A DNA stretch of 64,000 bases from Ichthyophis bannanicus (lineage: Eukaryota > Chordata > Amphibia > Gymnophiona > Ichthyophiidae): assembly GCA_033557465.1 (NCBI GenBank), contig CM066032.1:58378955-58442954 (forward strand), in the 5' to 3' direction. Below the pieces are notes generated by a model, which was given only the letters and a program-made list of their open reading frames with translations, made no database searches and had not been told where the DNA came from. The position numbers and the translations under genes are program-made. Of this stretch, positions 34,190-44,468 are shown piece by piece; positions within the stretch are counted from its first letter, which is position 1; every line of letters starts with the position of its first letter.

Positions 34190-34585
34190 CTGAGGTAAGC
34201 TATATTCTGATTTGATTTAAATTATAGCTCTTTGCTGCTGCTAGGCTCTAACTTATTATGAAATTTAAACTACAAGCTCTCTGCTGGGTTCTAAATTTAA
34301 CCAGAAAGCTCTCTTCTGTGTTTTAAATTTAAACTAAAAGTACTTTGCCGATGCTAGGCCCTGAGTGACTATTAAATTTAAACTACAAGCTCTCTGCTGG
34401 GTTCCAAATTTAACCAGAAAGCTCTCTTCTGTGTTTTAAATTTAAACTAAAAGTACTATGTTGATACTGGGCCCTGAGTGACTATTAAATTTAAACTACA
34501 AGCTCTCTGCTAGGTATGAAATATAACCAGAAAGTTCTCCTCTGTGTTTTAAATATAAACTTAAACTGCTGCTACTAGGCCCTGA
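34190..34585. repeat. Tandem repeat, unit about 116 bp, three to four copies
   Basis: The block TAAACTACAAGCTCTCTGCT recurs at about 34267, 34380 and 34493, and the block TCTGTGTTTTAAATTTAAAC or a variant follows each. The partial first copy starts near 34200. Divergence between units is modest. Position just upstream of the CR1 5' region suggests repeated promoter monomers, but it may be an independent satellite. Confidence 0.75.
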
Positions 34586-35014
34586 CTGATTTAACAAAAA
34601 AATAGTGAGTTCACAGATTAATTAGCTTTAATAGAAAGAATTCCTTTCAGAAAATTTCCAGAAGTATATACTCACAATTGCAGATTTCTCTTCAGAAGTA
34701 ACAGTCCCCTTTTCTAGTCCTTGAAGACTCATCACTAATCTTGGTGGCTGAGAAGATTATTACAAAACCTGATGGTAAGACACAGGAAAGGGTTAGGATA
34801 TTGAATTAAGAACTGAGGGGGAGAGCCAGATCCCCTCCTGAATGCTGGTCGCTGCCGGCGTTGCAACGGGCAGCCGCATCCACCACACCAGCTAATTGAC
34901 GGGCCTATAGATAATGGGCCCCACCATGGAATGCGGTCACAGGCGTGTGTCCGAAGGAGCGTTCAAAGGGGCAGGTATTGCCCCTCTGGAGCTTTTTTGG
35001 AGCACATCGAAGCC
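34586..35014. other. Unassigned sequence
   Basis: No supported gene. The last part (from about 34800) may be the 5' region of the ORF1-only L1-like copy that follows, since it precedes that ORF directly once the SINE is removed. I cannot match it to the first copy. Confidence 0.3.
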
Positions 35015-35304
35015 ATTGGAGGAGTGGTCTAGTGGTTAGGACAAGGTACTTCAGGCCGGAGGGCCGAGGGTTCAAGTCCCACCTGGGGACAACAATCTCA
35101 GGCTGGAGGGACTGGGATTTCTAGTCCTATAGGCACTCCTTGTGGTCTTGGGCAAGCCACTTAACCCTCCATTGCCCATGTTCCCTGTAAGTATTGGTGT
35201 ATGTGTCTCATATCCCCTCGTGTTAAATGTATCCCCCAATTTATCACTTTGACCTGGTGAAAAGCGGGATATAAATACAGCTAAATAAAATAAATAAATT
35301 GGAG
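35015..35304 (+). mobile_element. tRNA-derived SINE (35022-35297)
   Basis: The head has an A box TGGTCTAGTGG at 35025-35035 and a B box GGTTCAAGTCC at 35069-35079, the internal promoter of RNA polymerase III. The body contains a GGCACTCCTTGTGGTCTTGG stretch and GCGGGATATAAATAC, then an AAATAAAATAAATAAAT tail. ATTGGAG flanks it (35015-35021, 35298-35304). The tRNA head is not a functional tRNA, as spacing and the acceptor stem are lost. It lies inside the second ORF1-only L1-like copy. Confidence 0.85.
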
Positions 35305-36661
35305 CCAAAAGAGTCACGTCTTATAGGGAAGAGGAAGAAGAAACTATCTGCATTGCCTGAGAAAAAAGTGGCAACAGTGATTGGTCCTACGAATAGTCAT
35401 GCGGTTGCTGTGTCTTCTACATCCTTGGTAAGTCCTAGAACTTCTTTGGACTCCTCTCTGCTAATGGGTGTTACCCCTCCACCCTGCCATTCCAGTTTAT
35501 CAGTGGTAGAGGTCGGCGGTGCTTCTCCGGTAATGGTTGCTGTGCTGTCTACTTCCGTTACTTCTACCTGGCTAAGGGAAGTCTCGTCTGAGGAACAGGA
35601 CACTAGCGCCGTGACTGCTTCTTTATCTCTGCCCAAAGAGGTACATTTCTCTCCATTATTTGCTAAGCTGGTTTCAAGTTCCTAAAAGATATTTTGATAG
35701 CTATAACATGTCTGGAGTCCTCTTAGGATCCTCTCTTAAAAATTTATCTGACTTTACAGTGGACACTGTTGCAAAAATTTCAGAACAGGACAAGAAAATT
35801 ACCTCTGTTAATGATCGTGAAATTAAAATGGATTCTAGTATTTCCTTGTTGTATGCTACCTGTACCCAGGGCCAGCCTAAGGGTATCTGCTAGGAGTTTC
35901 TACAACCCTAGGCAGAAATCCTGCCTTTGCTGCTTTCCCCCAGCTGCTGCTGCCCCCCTAGCCACTGCCGATTCCATCTTGGGAGGGGGAGGCAGGCACG
36001 GCAGCTGCAGTATTTCAAAATGCAGCATCTTTTTGCAGCCACTTTTTTGCCTGCGGTAGGCCATGCCCTTCAGCACACATGGCCTCCCGCTTCTGATCCC
36101 CTTCGAATGCAATTACTGTTGGAGTGGGGTCAGATGCGTCAGGCCATGTGTGCTGAAGGACATGGCCTGCCGCAGGCAAGAAAGCAGCAGCAAAAAGCAG
36201 TCGCTTTTTGAAACATTGCTGCTGCTGCTGTTGCCCGCCTCCCCCCAAATGTAATCTGAGGCAGCTGGGGTGGGAGTGGCCAATCATGTATGCTGCTGCA
36301 ACCACCCGCCATAGGCGGCCAACTAGCTCTCCTAATGGATGGGCCTGCCCTGCCTGTACCTCCTCTATGAAAGATATCTTGACTATTCACTGACGCCATG
36401 AGGTGCCGGAAAATGCTCAGCGATCACATAATTTGATGATTTTTAAACTTCCCACACACACATTATCTTTCCACTACTCTTCTCCTTTAGAAGAGATTCT
36501 TGGTTTTTCAGTTGTGGAAATGATTAAAATCTCAAATATTTATTACCTCCCATAGGGGAAGGTAATTCCTGATCCAGAAGGTCTGGGCTTAGATCAGCTC
36601 TCTCTTATAGACCTGTCAGCTTTTTTGGAGAACTCAGCTAACAATATTACCTCTCATGCCA
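35298..36661 (+). pseudogene. Second ORF1-only L1-like copy, broken
   Basis: The piece at 35299-35685 starts ESRLIGKRKKKLSALPEKK and is Ser/Thr/Val-rich, like the start of the ORF1 at 23676. The next piece (35660-35866) has LKNLSDFTVDTVAKISEQDK, part of a coiled coil. A hAT-type element (35867-36352) interrupts it. After it, decayed frames to 36661 contain HNLMIFKLP (RRM start) and EILGFSVVEMIKISNIYYLP. It ends at LINE-A. Relation to the 23626-25263 family is from the basic start and domain order. Confidence 0.6.
35859..36360. mobile_element. Short hAT-type MITE with internal palindrome (35867-36352)
   Basis: CCTGTACC is perfectly duplicated on both sides (35859-35866, 36353-36360). Ends are CAGGGCCAGCC and, inward from the right, CAGGGCAGGCC. 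It is 486 bp long. The middle is an inverted repeat with arms at about 36000-36100 and 36120-36235 (GCCATGCCCTTCAGCACACATGG against its complement), rich in GCTGCTGC. It shares end sequence and design with elements A and B. Confidence 0.88.
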
Positions 36662-38869
36662 TGCTAATTGTTCCTTTTATTTATTTATTTAACCAGTTTT
36701 ATATATCATCTTATCCTTCAATCAAAGTAGTTTATAGTACAACCTGATTAGGTAACATAGTAACATAGTATATGACGGCAGATAAAGACCAGTATGGCCC
36801 ATCTAGTCTGCCCAACAAGGCGTCAAGAGTAGGTGCACCTGCCAATCTGTGGAGGTCACACCTCCCCATGCCTTTGTTTAGGGATGTACTCACCGCTCCA
36901 TGTAGGTCCCCCCTATTTGTACATTTAAGAAGGTCAAGACAGGAAGGGGAAGTGAGGGTGGTGGGATTATATGCATCTATACAACTGTTTACAATTATGT
37001 CAGTTGTGGGTTGTATGCAATAAAGTTCCTAGCCATGTCTATGGACTCTGGGAGGGCCCATAGTATTCTGTGAATAGTATGGTCTTGAACATCCTTCGGA
37101 AGTTCTTGGTATCACTCATGGCTCTCATAACATCAGGCAGTGAGTTCCATAGCATGGGTGTAGAGAGTGACGGTGCTCTTCTGGACGTGGCTTGATTGGT
37201 TCTCTGGTATTCTGCGGGTATGATGATCTTGCTTTCCATGCTGCTTCTCCTAGGCCTTGTGCTGGTGTCCTTGGTTACTATGTTTTGAAGAGCAGTAGCT
37301 GAGATGTTGTTAATGATTTTGAATATATTCAGGGTTGCTTTGTATCTTGTGCAAGTATGGATGGGCAACCAGTGAAATTATTGGAGTATACTTGTGATGT
37401 GCTCGTTTCTTGCTGTGTTAGTGATGATTCGGGCTGCCATATTTTGCACCAGTTGGAGGGGTGGACAGCCTGTTTAGGGAGACCCTGATATAGTGAGTTA
37501 CCATAGTCCAGTATAGGAGTGATGATTGACGTACCGTGCAGAAGTGCTCTTGGTTTAGGATCGGTTTGAGTCTCCTGATGAGTTTCAATCTATGGTATGC
37601 CTTTGCAGCTGTTTTGCTGATGTGGGTCTAAAGGTTCAGATTTTTGTCTAGAGTAATGCCCAAGTATTTTACTTCCTTCTTCACTGCTATTGCTTTATCC
37701 TGGATGCAGAGTTTTGGTGGCGGGTTGAAGGTGGTGCTTCTGGTGATGAACAATGCTTCCATCTTATTGTAGTTCGCCAACAGATTGTTGTTGGTGAGCC
37801 ATATAGTCATCTCTTCCAGGCATTTAGTTATGGTCATCAAATCTGGTGAATGTATGTTGATAGGCGTATATACCATATCATCATCTGCATAAATGTGATA
37901 GTGTATCTTGTGTTGCTTAATGATATTGTATATGGGCTGTATGGTTAAAGAGGTTAAAGAGGATGGATGACAGGGTGGATCCTTGAGGGATGCCTTGTGG
38001 TGTGTCGAATCACATTGATTTCTTTTCACCACATTTACCCTGCTGTGTTTAATTGCTGAGGTATGATTCAAATCATTTTATTGTGTTGTTGTGCAGTCCA
38101 ATTTCGTGTAGCCGTTGTAGCATTGTGTCATGGAAAACTGTATGGGCAGCTGATATGTCCATAAAGATTAACAGGAATCCTTTTTTGATATTGTCAATGC
38201 CCCCTATAAGATTGTCAGATAAGGAGGTTAGCGGGGTTTCAATGTTGTGCTATGGTTTGAACTCATGTTGATGGATATCCAGAGGCGCAGTCAAGTTGAT
38301 GTGATCCTCAGCTGCTTTTGGCTATATTTTTCAATGACTTTTGCAATGAATGTCAGGCTGGAGATTAGTCGATAGGATTTAGTGTCTGCTGGATTTAGGG
38401 TGGCATTTTTAAGGACTGATTGTATAATTGCTTGCTTGAGGGGAGGTGGCATGTAGCTCTGTTGAAGGGACAGCTCCACTGTGTTTTGTATGTGCTGGTT
38501 TAATTGTTCCTTAGAGACTTTGATCCATATCACCGGGCAAGGGTCGGTTGATGAAGTAGTTGTGTTCAAGGAGTCCACTATCTGTTTTAATCTGGAGCAC
38601 TGAGGGAATGGAGAAGTCGTCCCATGTTTTTTGGTGTTCTGTGGTTGCTGGATTGTTCCTTGTGAGGGGAAGGGGGATTTAGGGTGAGGATCCAGTGTTT
38701 GTCAATTATGACATTTGTAAACTCTTACGGGTCTATGTTCTGGACAACTTGCTGTGCAGTATCTCTAGAGAGCTTCTGTACCATGCTAAAGAGCTCTCGT
38801 GGTCTGTTCATTGACTTCATAATGATGTTGGTGTGACATTATTTTTTGCATTTGCTGATTAAATTGTTG
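36662..38869 (-). mobile_element. CR1/L2-group LINE, family 'LINE-A', copy 3
   Basis: RT pieces lie at 38291-38578 (PVIWIKVSKEQLNQH, QSVLKNATLNPADTKSY) and 37628-38071 (YADDDMVYTPI, IYADDD being motif C; LCIQDKAIAVKKEVKYLG). The C-terminal region is at 37039-37368 (FKIINNISATALQNIVTKD, LWNSLPDVMRAMSDTKNF). The 3' end has a TTTATTTATTTATTTA tail (36675-36691). A CR1 3' end is inserted at 36752-37000. Its 5' end finishes at 38869, where an inverted repeat begins. Confidence 0.78.
36752..37000 (-). repeat. CR1-type 3' end fragment
   Basis: The plus strand shows AACATAGTAACATAGTATATG, ATAAAGACC and CCCATCTAGTCTGCCCAAC, the complement of a common CR1 3' terminus also seen at 41894 and 63590. The inner end is uncertain. 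Confidence 0.6.
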
Positions 38870-38934
38870 TATTCGATCTGCAACAATTTAATCAGCAAAT
38901 GCAAAAAACAAACAAACAATGTCACACCAACATC
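38824..38934. repeat. Near-perfect inverted repeat at a LINE/RTE junction
   Basis: Left arm 38824-38869, loop 38870-38880 and right arm 38881-38934. The arms match for about 46 bases apart from an 8-base extra CAAACAAA-type stretch in the right arm. The left arm is the 5' end of LINE-A copy 3. The right arm is a reversed copy that is followed at once by RTE copy 2. Confidence 0.9.
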
Positions 38935-38999
38935 AAAACTGCGCGGAAGAAAGGCCCAGCAATCTACTTCTGTATCTTGCCATGAAAACCCAATGGATA

Positions 39000-41787
39000 G
39001 TTACAACAAAACAAATTGTGCTATGGTGCTGGAAGATGAGACCCCCAGGTCAGAAGGCACTCAACTAGCTACTGGGGAAGAGCTGAAGACTTTTCAGAGT
39101 AAAGCCAGCATTTATGATGTGGTTGGATCAAAGCCCTCGGGAAGTCTGACTGCTGATGTAGCTGCGCATGAAATGAGAGTCAGAAGCTGTAAAGATGTCT
39201 TACACATTGGAACATGGAACGTACGAAGCATGAACCAAGGGAAGTTGGAGGTGGTCAAGAATGAAATGGAACGTGTACAACTTGATCTGTTGGGTGTCAG
39301 CGAACTGAAATGGACTGGCATGGGGCACTTTGCATCAGATGATCACATGGTCTACTATGCTGGAAATGAAAGACAAAGAAGAAATGGTGTTGCATTTATA
39401 ATAAAGAAGAAACTTGCAAGAACTGTAATGAAATACAATGCAGTCAGCGAACGCTTAATCTCTATTCGTCTACGAGGATTGCCTATCAACACAACTATAA
39501 TTCAAGTATATGCCCCAACAACAGCTGCAGAAGAGAATGAAATTGAAGAGTTCTATGAACAAGTACAAGCTGAAATTGACAGAACATGCAAACAGGATAT
39601 CCTGATAGTCATGGGTGACTGGAATGCAAAAGTTGGCAACAAAGAAGAAGGCAAAGTTGTTGGAAAATATGGACTTGGCAACAGAAATGAAGCTGGAGAA
39701 AGACTGATAGAATTCTGCAAGACCAATGATCTATTCATCTCAAACACCTTCTTCGAGCAACACAAGCGGCGACTGTACACATGGACTTCACCGAATGGAT
39801 TATATAAAAATCAAATTGACTACATCTGTGGAAGTCAACGATGGAAAAGCTCTGTAACATCAACAAAGACAAAACCTGGAGCTGACTGTGGTACAGATCA
39901 TCAACTACTAGTATGCAAACTCAAGCTAAAGTTGAAAAAGAGCAAACCACTCATGAATGCAGCAAAATATGACCTTGAGAATATACCACTGGAATTTAAA
40001 GACTGCCTGCAAAATCGATTGCTGCTTTAGATACAAATGACAGAGCTCCAGAAGAGTTATGGAATGACATCAAGAAGGTTGTGTTGGAAGAAAGTGAGAA
40101 GTCTCTACAAAAGGTGAAAAAGCAAAAACGGCCAAAATGGATGACTGAAGAAACTCTGAAAATTGTCCAGAAACACAGAGAAGTTAAAGCCAGAGGAGAA
40201 AGAAAGACAATCGCAGAACTCAACAGAGATTTCCAACGTGCAGCAAGACAGGACAAGGAAAAGTACTACAATGACACTTGCAAGGAAATAGAAGCAGAAA
40301 CTATTAGAGGAAGAACAAGATCGGCTTTCCTAAAGCTACGAGAGTTAAAGAAAAAGTTCCAGCCTCGAATTGGAATGTTACAAGATGCTCAAGGTTCTAT
40401 GTTGAATGATGCTGAGAAGATCAAGAAAAGGTGGAAGGAATATACAGAGTTTTTATATGATAAAGATCAAGTGGACCAACAGCCGTTTCAACCTGTACCT
40501 TATGATTGGGAACCATTGGTGATGAAAGAAGAAGTTGAAGCAGCATTGAAAGCCTTATCAAAGAACAAAGCACCAGGCATTGATAGCATTCCCATAGAAG
40601 TATTGCAGCAATCTGATGCAGCTGTTACCGTACTCACAAGGCTCTGCCAAGAAATATGGAAGACAACATCATGGCCAACTGACTGGAAAAGATCTGTGTT
40701 TATACCAATACTAAAGAAAGGTGATCCAACTGACTGTGGAAATTATCGCACAATCGCTCTGATCCCACATGCCAGCAAGATTCTACTGAAGATTATTCAA
40801 AAGAGACTACAACCAGACCTGGAACAAGAACTACCTGAAGTGCAAGCAGGGTTCAGGAAAGGGCGAGGAACGAGAGACATCATTGCGGATGTGAGATGGA
40901 TCCTTGAAAAGACTAAAGAATACCAAAAGGATATCTATTTGTTCTTTATCGACTATAGCAAGGCTTTTGACTGTGTAAACCATGAGAAACTCTGGGCAAC
41001 ATTAAGAAGCATGGGTATACCAGAACACCTGATCGTTCTCTTGCGCAATCTGTACATTGATCAAGAAGCAACAGTTCGAACGGAACAAGGAGAAACAGAA
41101 TGGTTTAAAATAAGCAAAGGTGTAAGACAAGGCTGCATACTTTCCCCCTACCTGTTTAATTTATATGCAGAACAAATCATCAGAGAAGCAGGATTGTATG
41201 AAGACAACAGATGTGTGAAGATTAGTGGAAGACTCATCAACAACCTTCGCTATGCTGATGATACCACATTACTGGTTGAAAGTGAAGATGATCTGAAGCA
41301 TTTGCTTCTCACAATCAAAGAACATAGTCTCAAAATGGGCCTGCACCTTAATGTAAAGAAGACAAAGATCATGACAACTGTCATAATCAACAGGTTCATT
41401 GTTGAAGGAGAAGAAATTGAAATTGTGAACAACTTTAACCTACTTGGATCAACTATCAATAAAGAAGCAACAAGCAGTCAAGAAATCAGACGACGCATTG
41501 CTCTTGGCAGAATGGCTATGAAAGACCTAGATTAGGTTCTCAAGAGCAGAGATGTCTCTCTCCATAGAAAGATTCAACTTGTTCAAGCCATGGTATTTTC
41601 AATAACATCATATGGATGTGAAAGCTGGACAGTGAAAAAGATAGACAGGAAGAAAATTGATGCCTTTGAATTATGGTGCTGGCGGCGAATACTGTGTATA
41701 CCATGGACTGCCCGAAGAACAAACCAGTCGGTACTAGAGGAGATCAAACCTAAGCTTTCTTTAGAAGCTCAGATGACAAGACTTTGA
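39000..41787 (+). pseudogene. RTE ORF2: endonuclease and reverse transcriptase
   Basis: The endonuclease reads from about 39200 (LHIGTWNVRSMNQGKLEVV), through LLGVSELKWTGMG, VYAPTTAAEENEIEEFY, VMGDWNAKVGN, YTWTSPNG, QIDYICGSQRW and GADCGTDHQLLVCK, so all active-site blocks are visible. A one-base loss near 40020 ends this frame at 40030. The RT at 40081-41535 (485 residues) has APGIDSIPIEVLQQ, GFRKGRGTRD, FIDYSKAFDCVNHEKL, GVRQGCILSPYLFNLY and RYADDT. A TAG near 41533 and a TGA near 41785 follow. Only about three point lesions stand between this copy and a complete frame, not counting the CR1 insertion. Confidence 0.88.
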
Positions 41788-41893
41788 CTTTCATACTTTG
41801 GACACATCATACGAAGAGAGAGATCATTAGAGAAAGACATTATGCTTGGCAAGATAGAAGGTCAACGCCAAAGAGGAAGGCCAGCAATGAGAT

Positions 41894-42713
41894 AGAAACA
41901 TAGAAACATGGAAACATGATGACAGAAAAAGACCACAAGGCCTATCTAGTCTGTCCTTCCATAACAACAACTACAACAGTCCACTTTTTACCTTTAGAGA
42001 TCCTCTGTGTTGGTCCCATGCTTTTTTGAATTCAGTTACTGTCCTCATCTCTACCACCTCCACTGGGAGACTATTCCACGGATCCACTACTCTTTCCGTA
42101 AAGAAATATTTCCGCATATCACTCCTGAATCTATCTCTCTTCACCCTCATCCCATGTCCCCTCGTAGCAGAACTTGCTTTCAATTGAAAGAGGCTCTCTC
42201 CCTGAACATTTATGCCACGGAGGTATTTAAACATCTCAATCATATCACCTCTATCCCGCCTTTCCTCTAAGGTGTACATATTAAGATCCTTAAGTCTGTC
42301 CTCATATGCTTTATAATGAAGCCCATTAATCATTTTAGTAGCAACCCTCTGCACCGACTCCATCCTGTTCACATCCTTTTGAAGGTGCGGTCTCCAGAAT
42401 TGCACACCATACTCCAAATGAGGTCGCACCAAAGACTTATACAGAGGCATTATCACCTCCTTTTTTCTGCTAGCCATTCCTCTCCGTATGCACCCAAACA
42501 TCCTTCTAGCTTTTGCCGTCGCCTTTTCTACCTGTTTAGCTACTTTAACATCATCAGACACAACCACGCCTAGGTCCCGCTCTTCTTTAGTGGACAAAAG
42601 TACTTCACCTCCTATACTGTATTGCTCCCTTGGATTGCTGCAGCCCAAATGCATGACCTTACATTTTTTAACATTAAATCCCAGCTGCCAAATTCTAGAC
42701 CATTCTTCAAGCT
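41894..42713 (-). mobile_element. CR1 3' fragment inserted in RTE
   Basis: The minus strand is open through the whole insert and encodes the CR1 ORF2 C-terminal region: LEEWSRIWQLGFNVKKCKVM, ERDLGVVVSDDVK, LYKSLVRPHLEYGVQFWRPH, YTLEERRDRGDMIEMFKYLR and FFTERVVDPWNSLPVEV. The 3' end is CATAGAAACATGG-type repeats on the plus strand. The TGAGAT duplication (41888-41893, 42714-42719) marks both ends. The frame is undamaged, so it is young. It is a CR1 family different from the one at 18172-33860. Confidence 0.9.
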
Positions 42714-42858
42714 TGAGATGGATCGATACAATAACAGCAGCTACGGGTACCAGTCTGTCAACAATGAGCCGCCTGACTGAAGACCGAACACAATTTAGGA
42801 TAGCTATCCAGAGGGTTGCCATGATTCGACTCCGACTCGACGGCACTTAACAACAACA

Positions 42859-43109
42859 ACATTCCATCTGCCTGATTCTGTATTGACCATAAACAACAAG
42901 ATCCCAAGTGAAACACAATGAATCCAAATATATAATATTGTCAGGTATACTGTCACAGGAGAAGGAGATGGTTTTCTTTCCCCCGCTGCAGTGGACCCTT
43001 TTTATTAAAGTATAATTTGTAAAACAGCTGCTTAGCTCAATGGCATGAAGTCCTCTTAAATGAATGAAAGAAATCCTGTATACGTTTCGGGTTGAATCAC
43101 GTACCCTGC
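42859..43109. other. Unassigned, probably part of the Penelope-like fragment
   Basis: No gene is seen. The minus strand near 43075-43135 has GAAACGTATACAGG after an ACCC-paired hairpin, a distant resemblance to a decayed hammerhead motif of such elements. I would not call it. Confidence 0.3.
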
Positions 43110-43727
43110 TTCCTGGTATTACAGGACAAATCAATTGGAGAATTACTGGTGATTGTGCTTTTACATTTATAGATTCTTAAGTCTTAAATTAAATGGCATA
43201 TGATGTCACTAAATGAAAAGAGCCAATCCAACATCAATTGCTAGGAATCTCCCACTGAACAGGGAACTTGCTGTCGGGATTCTCACAAAGATATATTGCT
43301 ACACTCTTGTTGGTGGACTTCTTGTAGCTCCACCTTCGTAGTGTACCTTATAATTTGCCTGTGCAATCTTTATTATATCGGCAGAACCACTAGACAATGC
43401 AAGACTCGTTTCAGTGAACATGGTGCTCGTTTATGTATGGCCATCACATCAGCACTGATGGTAGAACATTATCTGGAGAAAGGGCATTCTTTCCATCAAT
43501 TACTTTGGTGAGTCATTGATTATATATTGGTGGACCCTATGGGTGGTATCGTGTCCAAAAGCTTCAACGTTGTGAACAGTGGGAGGTTCCTAGCAATAGA
43601 TGTTTGATCGGCTCTTTTCATTTAGTGACATCAGACACCATTTATTTTAAGACTTTGGAATCTATAAATGCAAAGACGTGATCACCACTGATTCTATGAT
43701 TGATTTGTCCTGTAATACCTTGGCAGA
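43110..43727 (+). mobile_element. Penelope-like element fragment: GIY-YIG endonuclease between inverted arms
   Basis: 43296-43511 encodes FVVYLIICLCNLYYIGRTTR..KTRFSEH, i.e. the GIY-YIG endonuclease block of Penelope-like elements with a Tyr-Ile-Gly core and the Arg and Glu-His that follow. Flanks are inverted copies of each other: about 43119-43265 (GGACAAATCAAT... TAGGAATCTCCCACTG) and about 43570-43727 (GTGGGAGGTTCCTAG... ATTGATTTGTCC). Penelope-like elements commonly carry terminal repeats in direct or inverted order. The reverse transcriptase is absent. Confidence 0.75.
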
Positions 43728-44260
43728 ATGTCTATGAAAGACCTAGACAAGATTCTCAAGAGCAGAGATGTCTCTCTCCATACAAAGATTCTTCGGTCAT
43801 CCATAATGGCCATTTTTGCTTTTTCGTGTTTTGCAGAAATTCTTTATTTTCTTCAAGCACAATTTTCTTGAAATCATCACATAACTCTTCTGGTGCTCTG
43901 TCATTTGTATCCAAAGCAGTGAATCAATTTTGCAGGCAATCTCTAAATTCCGGTAGTATAGTTTCAGGATCAGATTCATAAGTGGCTTTCTCTTTTTCAG
44001 CTTTAGCTTTAGTATGCATACTAGTAGCATAGTGATCTGTACCACAGTCAGCTCCAGTTTTTGTCTTTGTTAATATTATTGAGATTTTCTATCATTGACT
44101 TTCACAGAGGTAGCCAATTTGATTTTTGTACAAACTACCGGGTAAAGTCCAAGTATACAGTCGCTGCATATGTTGCTGGAAGAAAGTGTTTGAGATGAAC
44201 AGATTGTTGGTCTTGCAGAATTCTGTCTGTTTCTGTTGCCAAGTCCACATTTTTCAACCA
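43728..44260. pseudogene. RTE fragment with internal inversion
   Basis: 43728-43791 is plus-strand RTE sequence (matching 7262-7326). It then flips: 43792-44260 is minus-strand RTE from the linker after the endonuclease (KLKLKKRKPLMN, ENLEIACK-like) back into the endonuclease. The two parts are not adjacent in an intact RTE, so the copy has been rearranged. Several stops are present in both parts. Confidence 0.75.
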
Positions 44261-44468
44261 CTTAAAGAGCTCCCTCTTCAAAAAACTCCAGGTCTTCATG
44301 GACTCTGGGGAGTTTTATAAGCTCTTGTAACTTCAGATCCCTGGTCCCTGGAGATCTTTTAGAGTGATGTTGTTGTGAAAGAGGACTTCCCTCAGTTTTG
44401 TAACCAAACCTTGATCACTGTTCTTCACAAAGGGGTTACGAATCCTCTGTTCCCAGAATTGTACTGAC

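Larger units (their letters stand above)
38935..42858 (+). mobile_element. RTE LINE (BovB type), copy 2, split by a CR1 fragment
   Basis: This is the longer copy, with 5' region and the whole endonuclease. It is split at 41893 by a CR1 fragment with a 6-bp duplication TGAGAT (41888-41893, 42714-42719) and ends in ACA repeats at about 42850-42858. Against copy 1 I see only scattered substitutions over about 2 kb, which points to recent activity of the family. Confidence 0.88.

Noticed and set aside
34190..34585. CRISPR-like array
   Set aside because: Whole-unit tandem repeats without unique spacers, in a eukaryotic repeat context.
35022..35095. tRNA gene
   Set aside because: Good A and B boxes but no proper cloverleaf, and it continues into a SINE body with a tail and flanking duplication.
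43070..43140. Second hammerhead ribozyme (minus strand)
   Set aside because: GAAAC and a stem II-like hairpin are present but the CTGANGA core is degenerate and stems I and III do not form.
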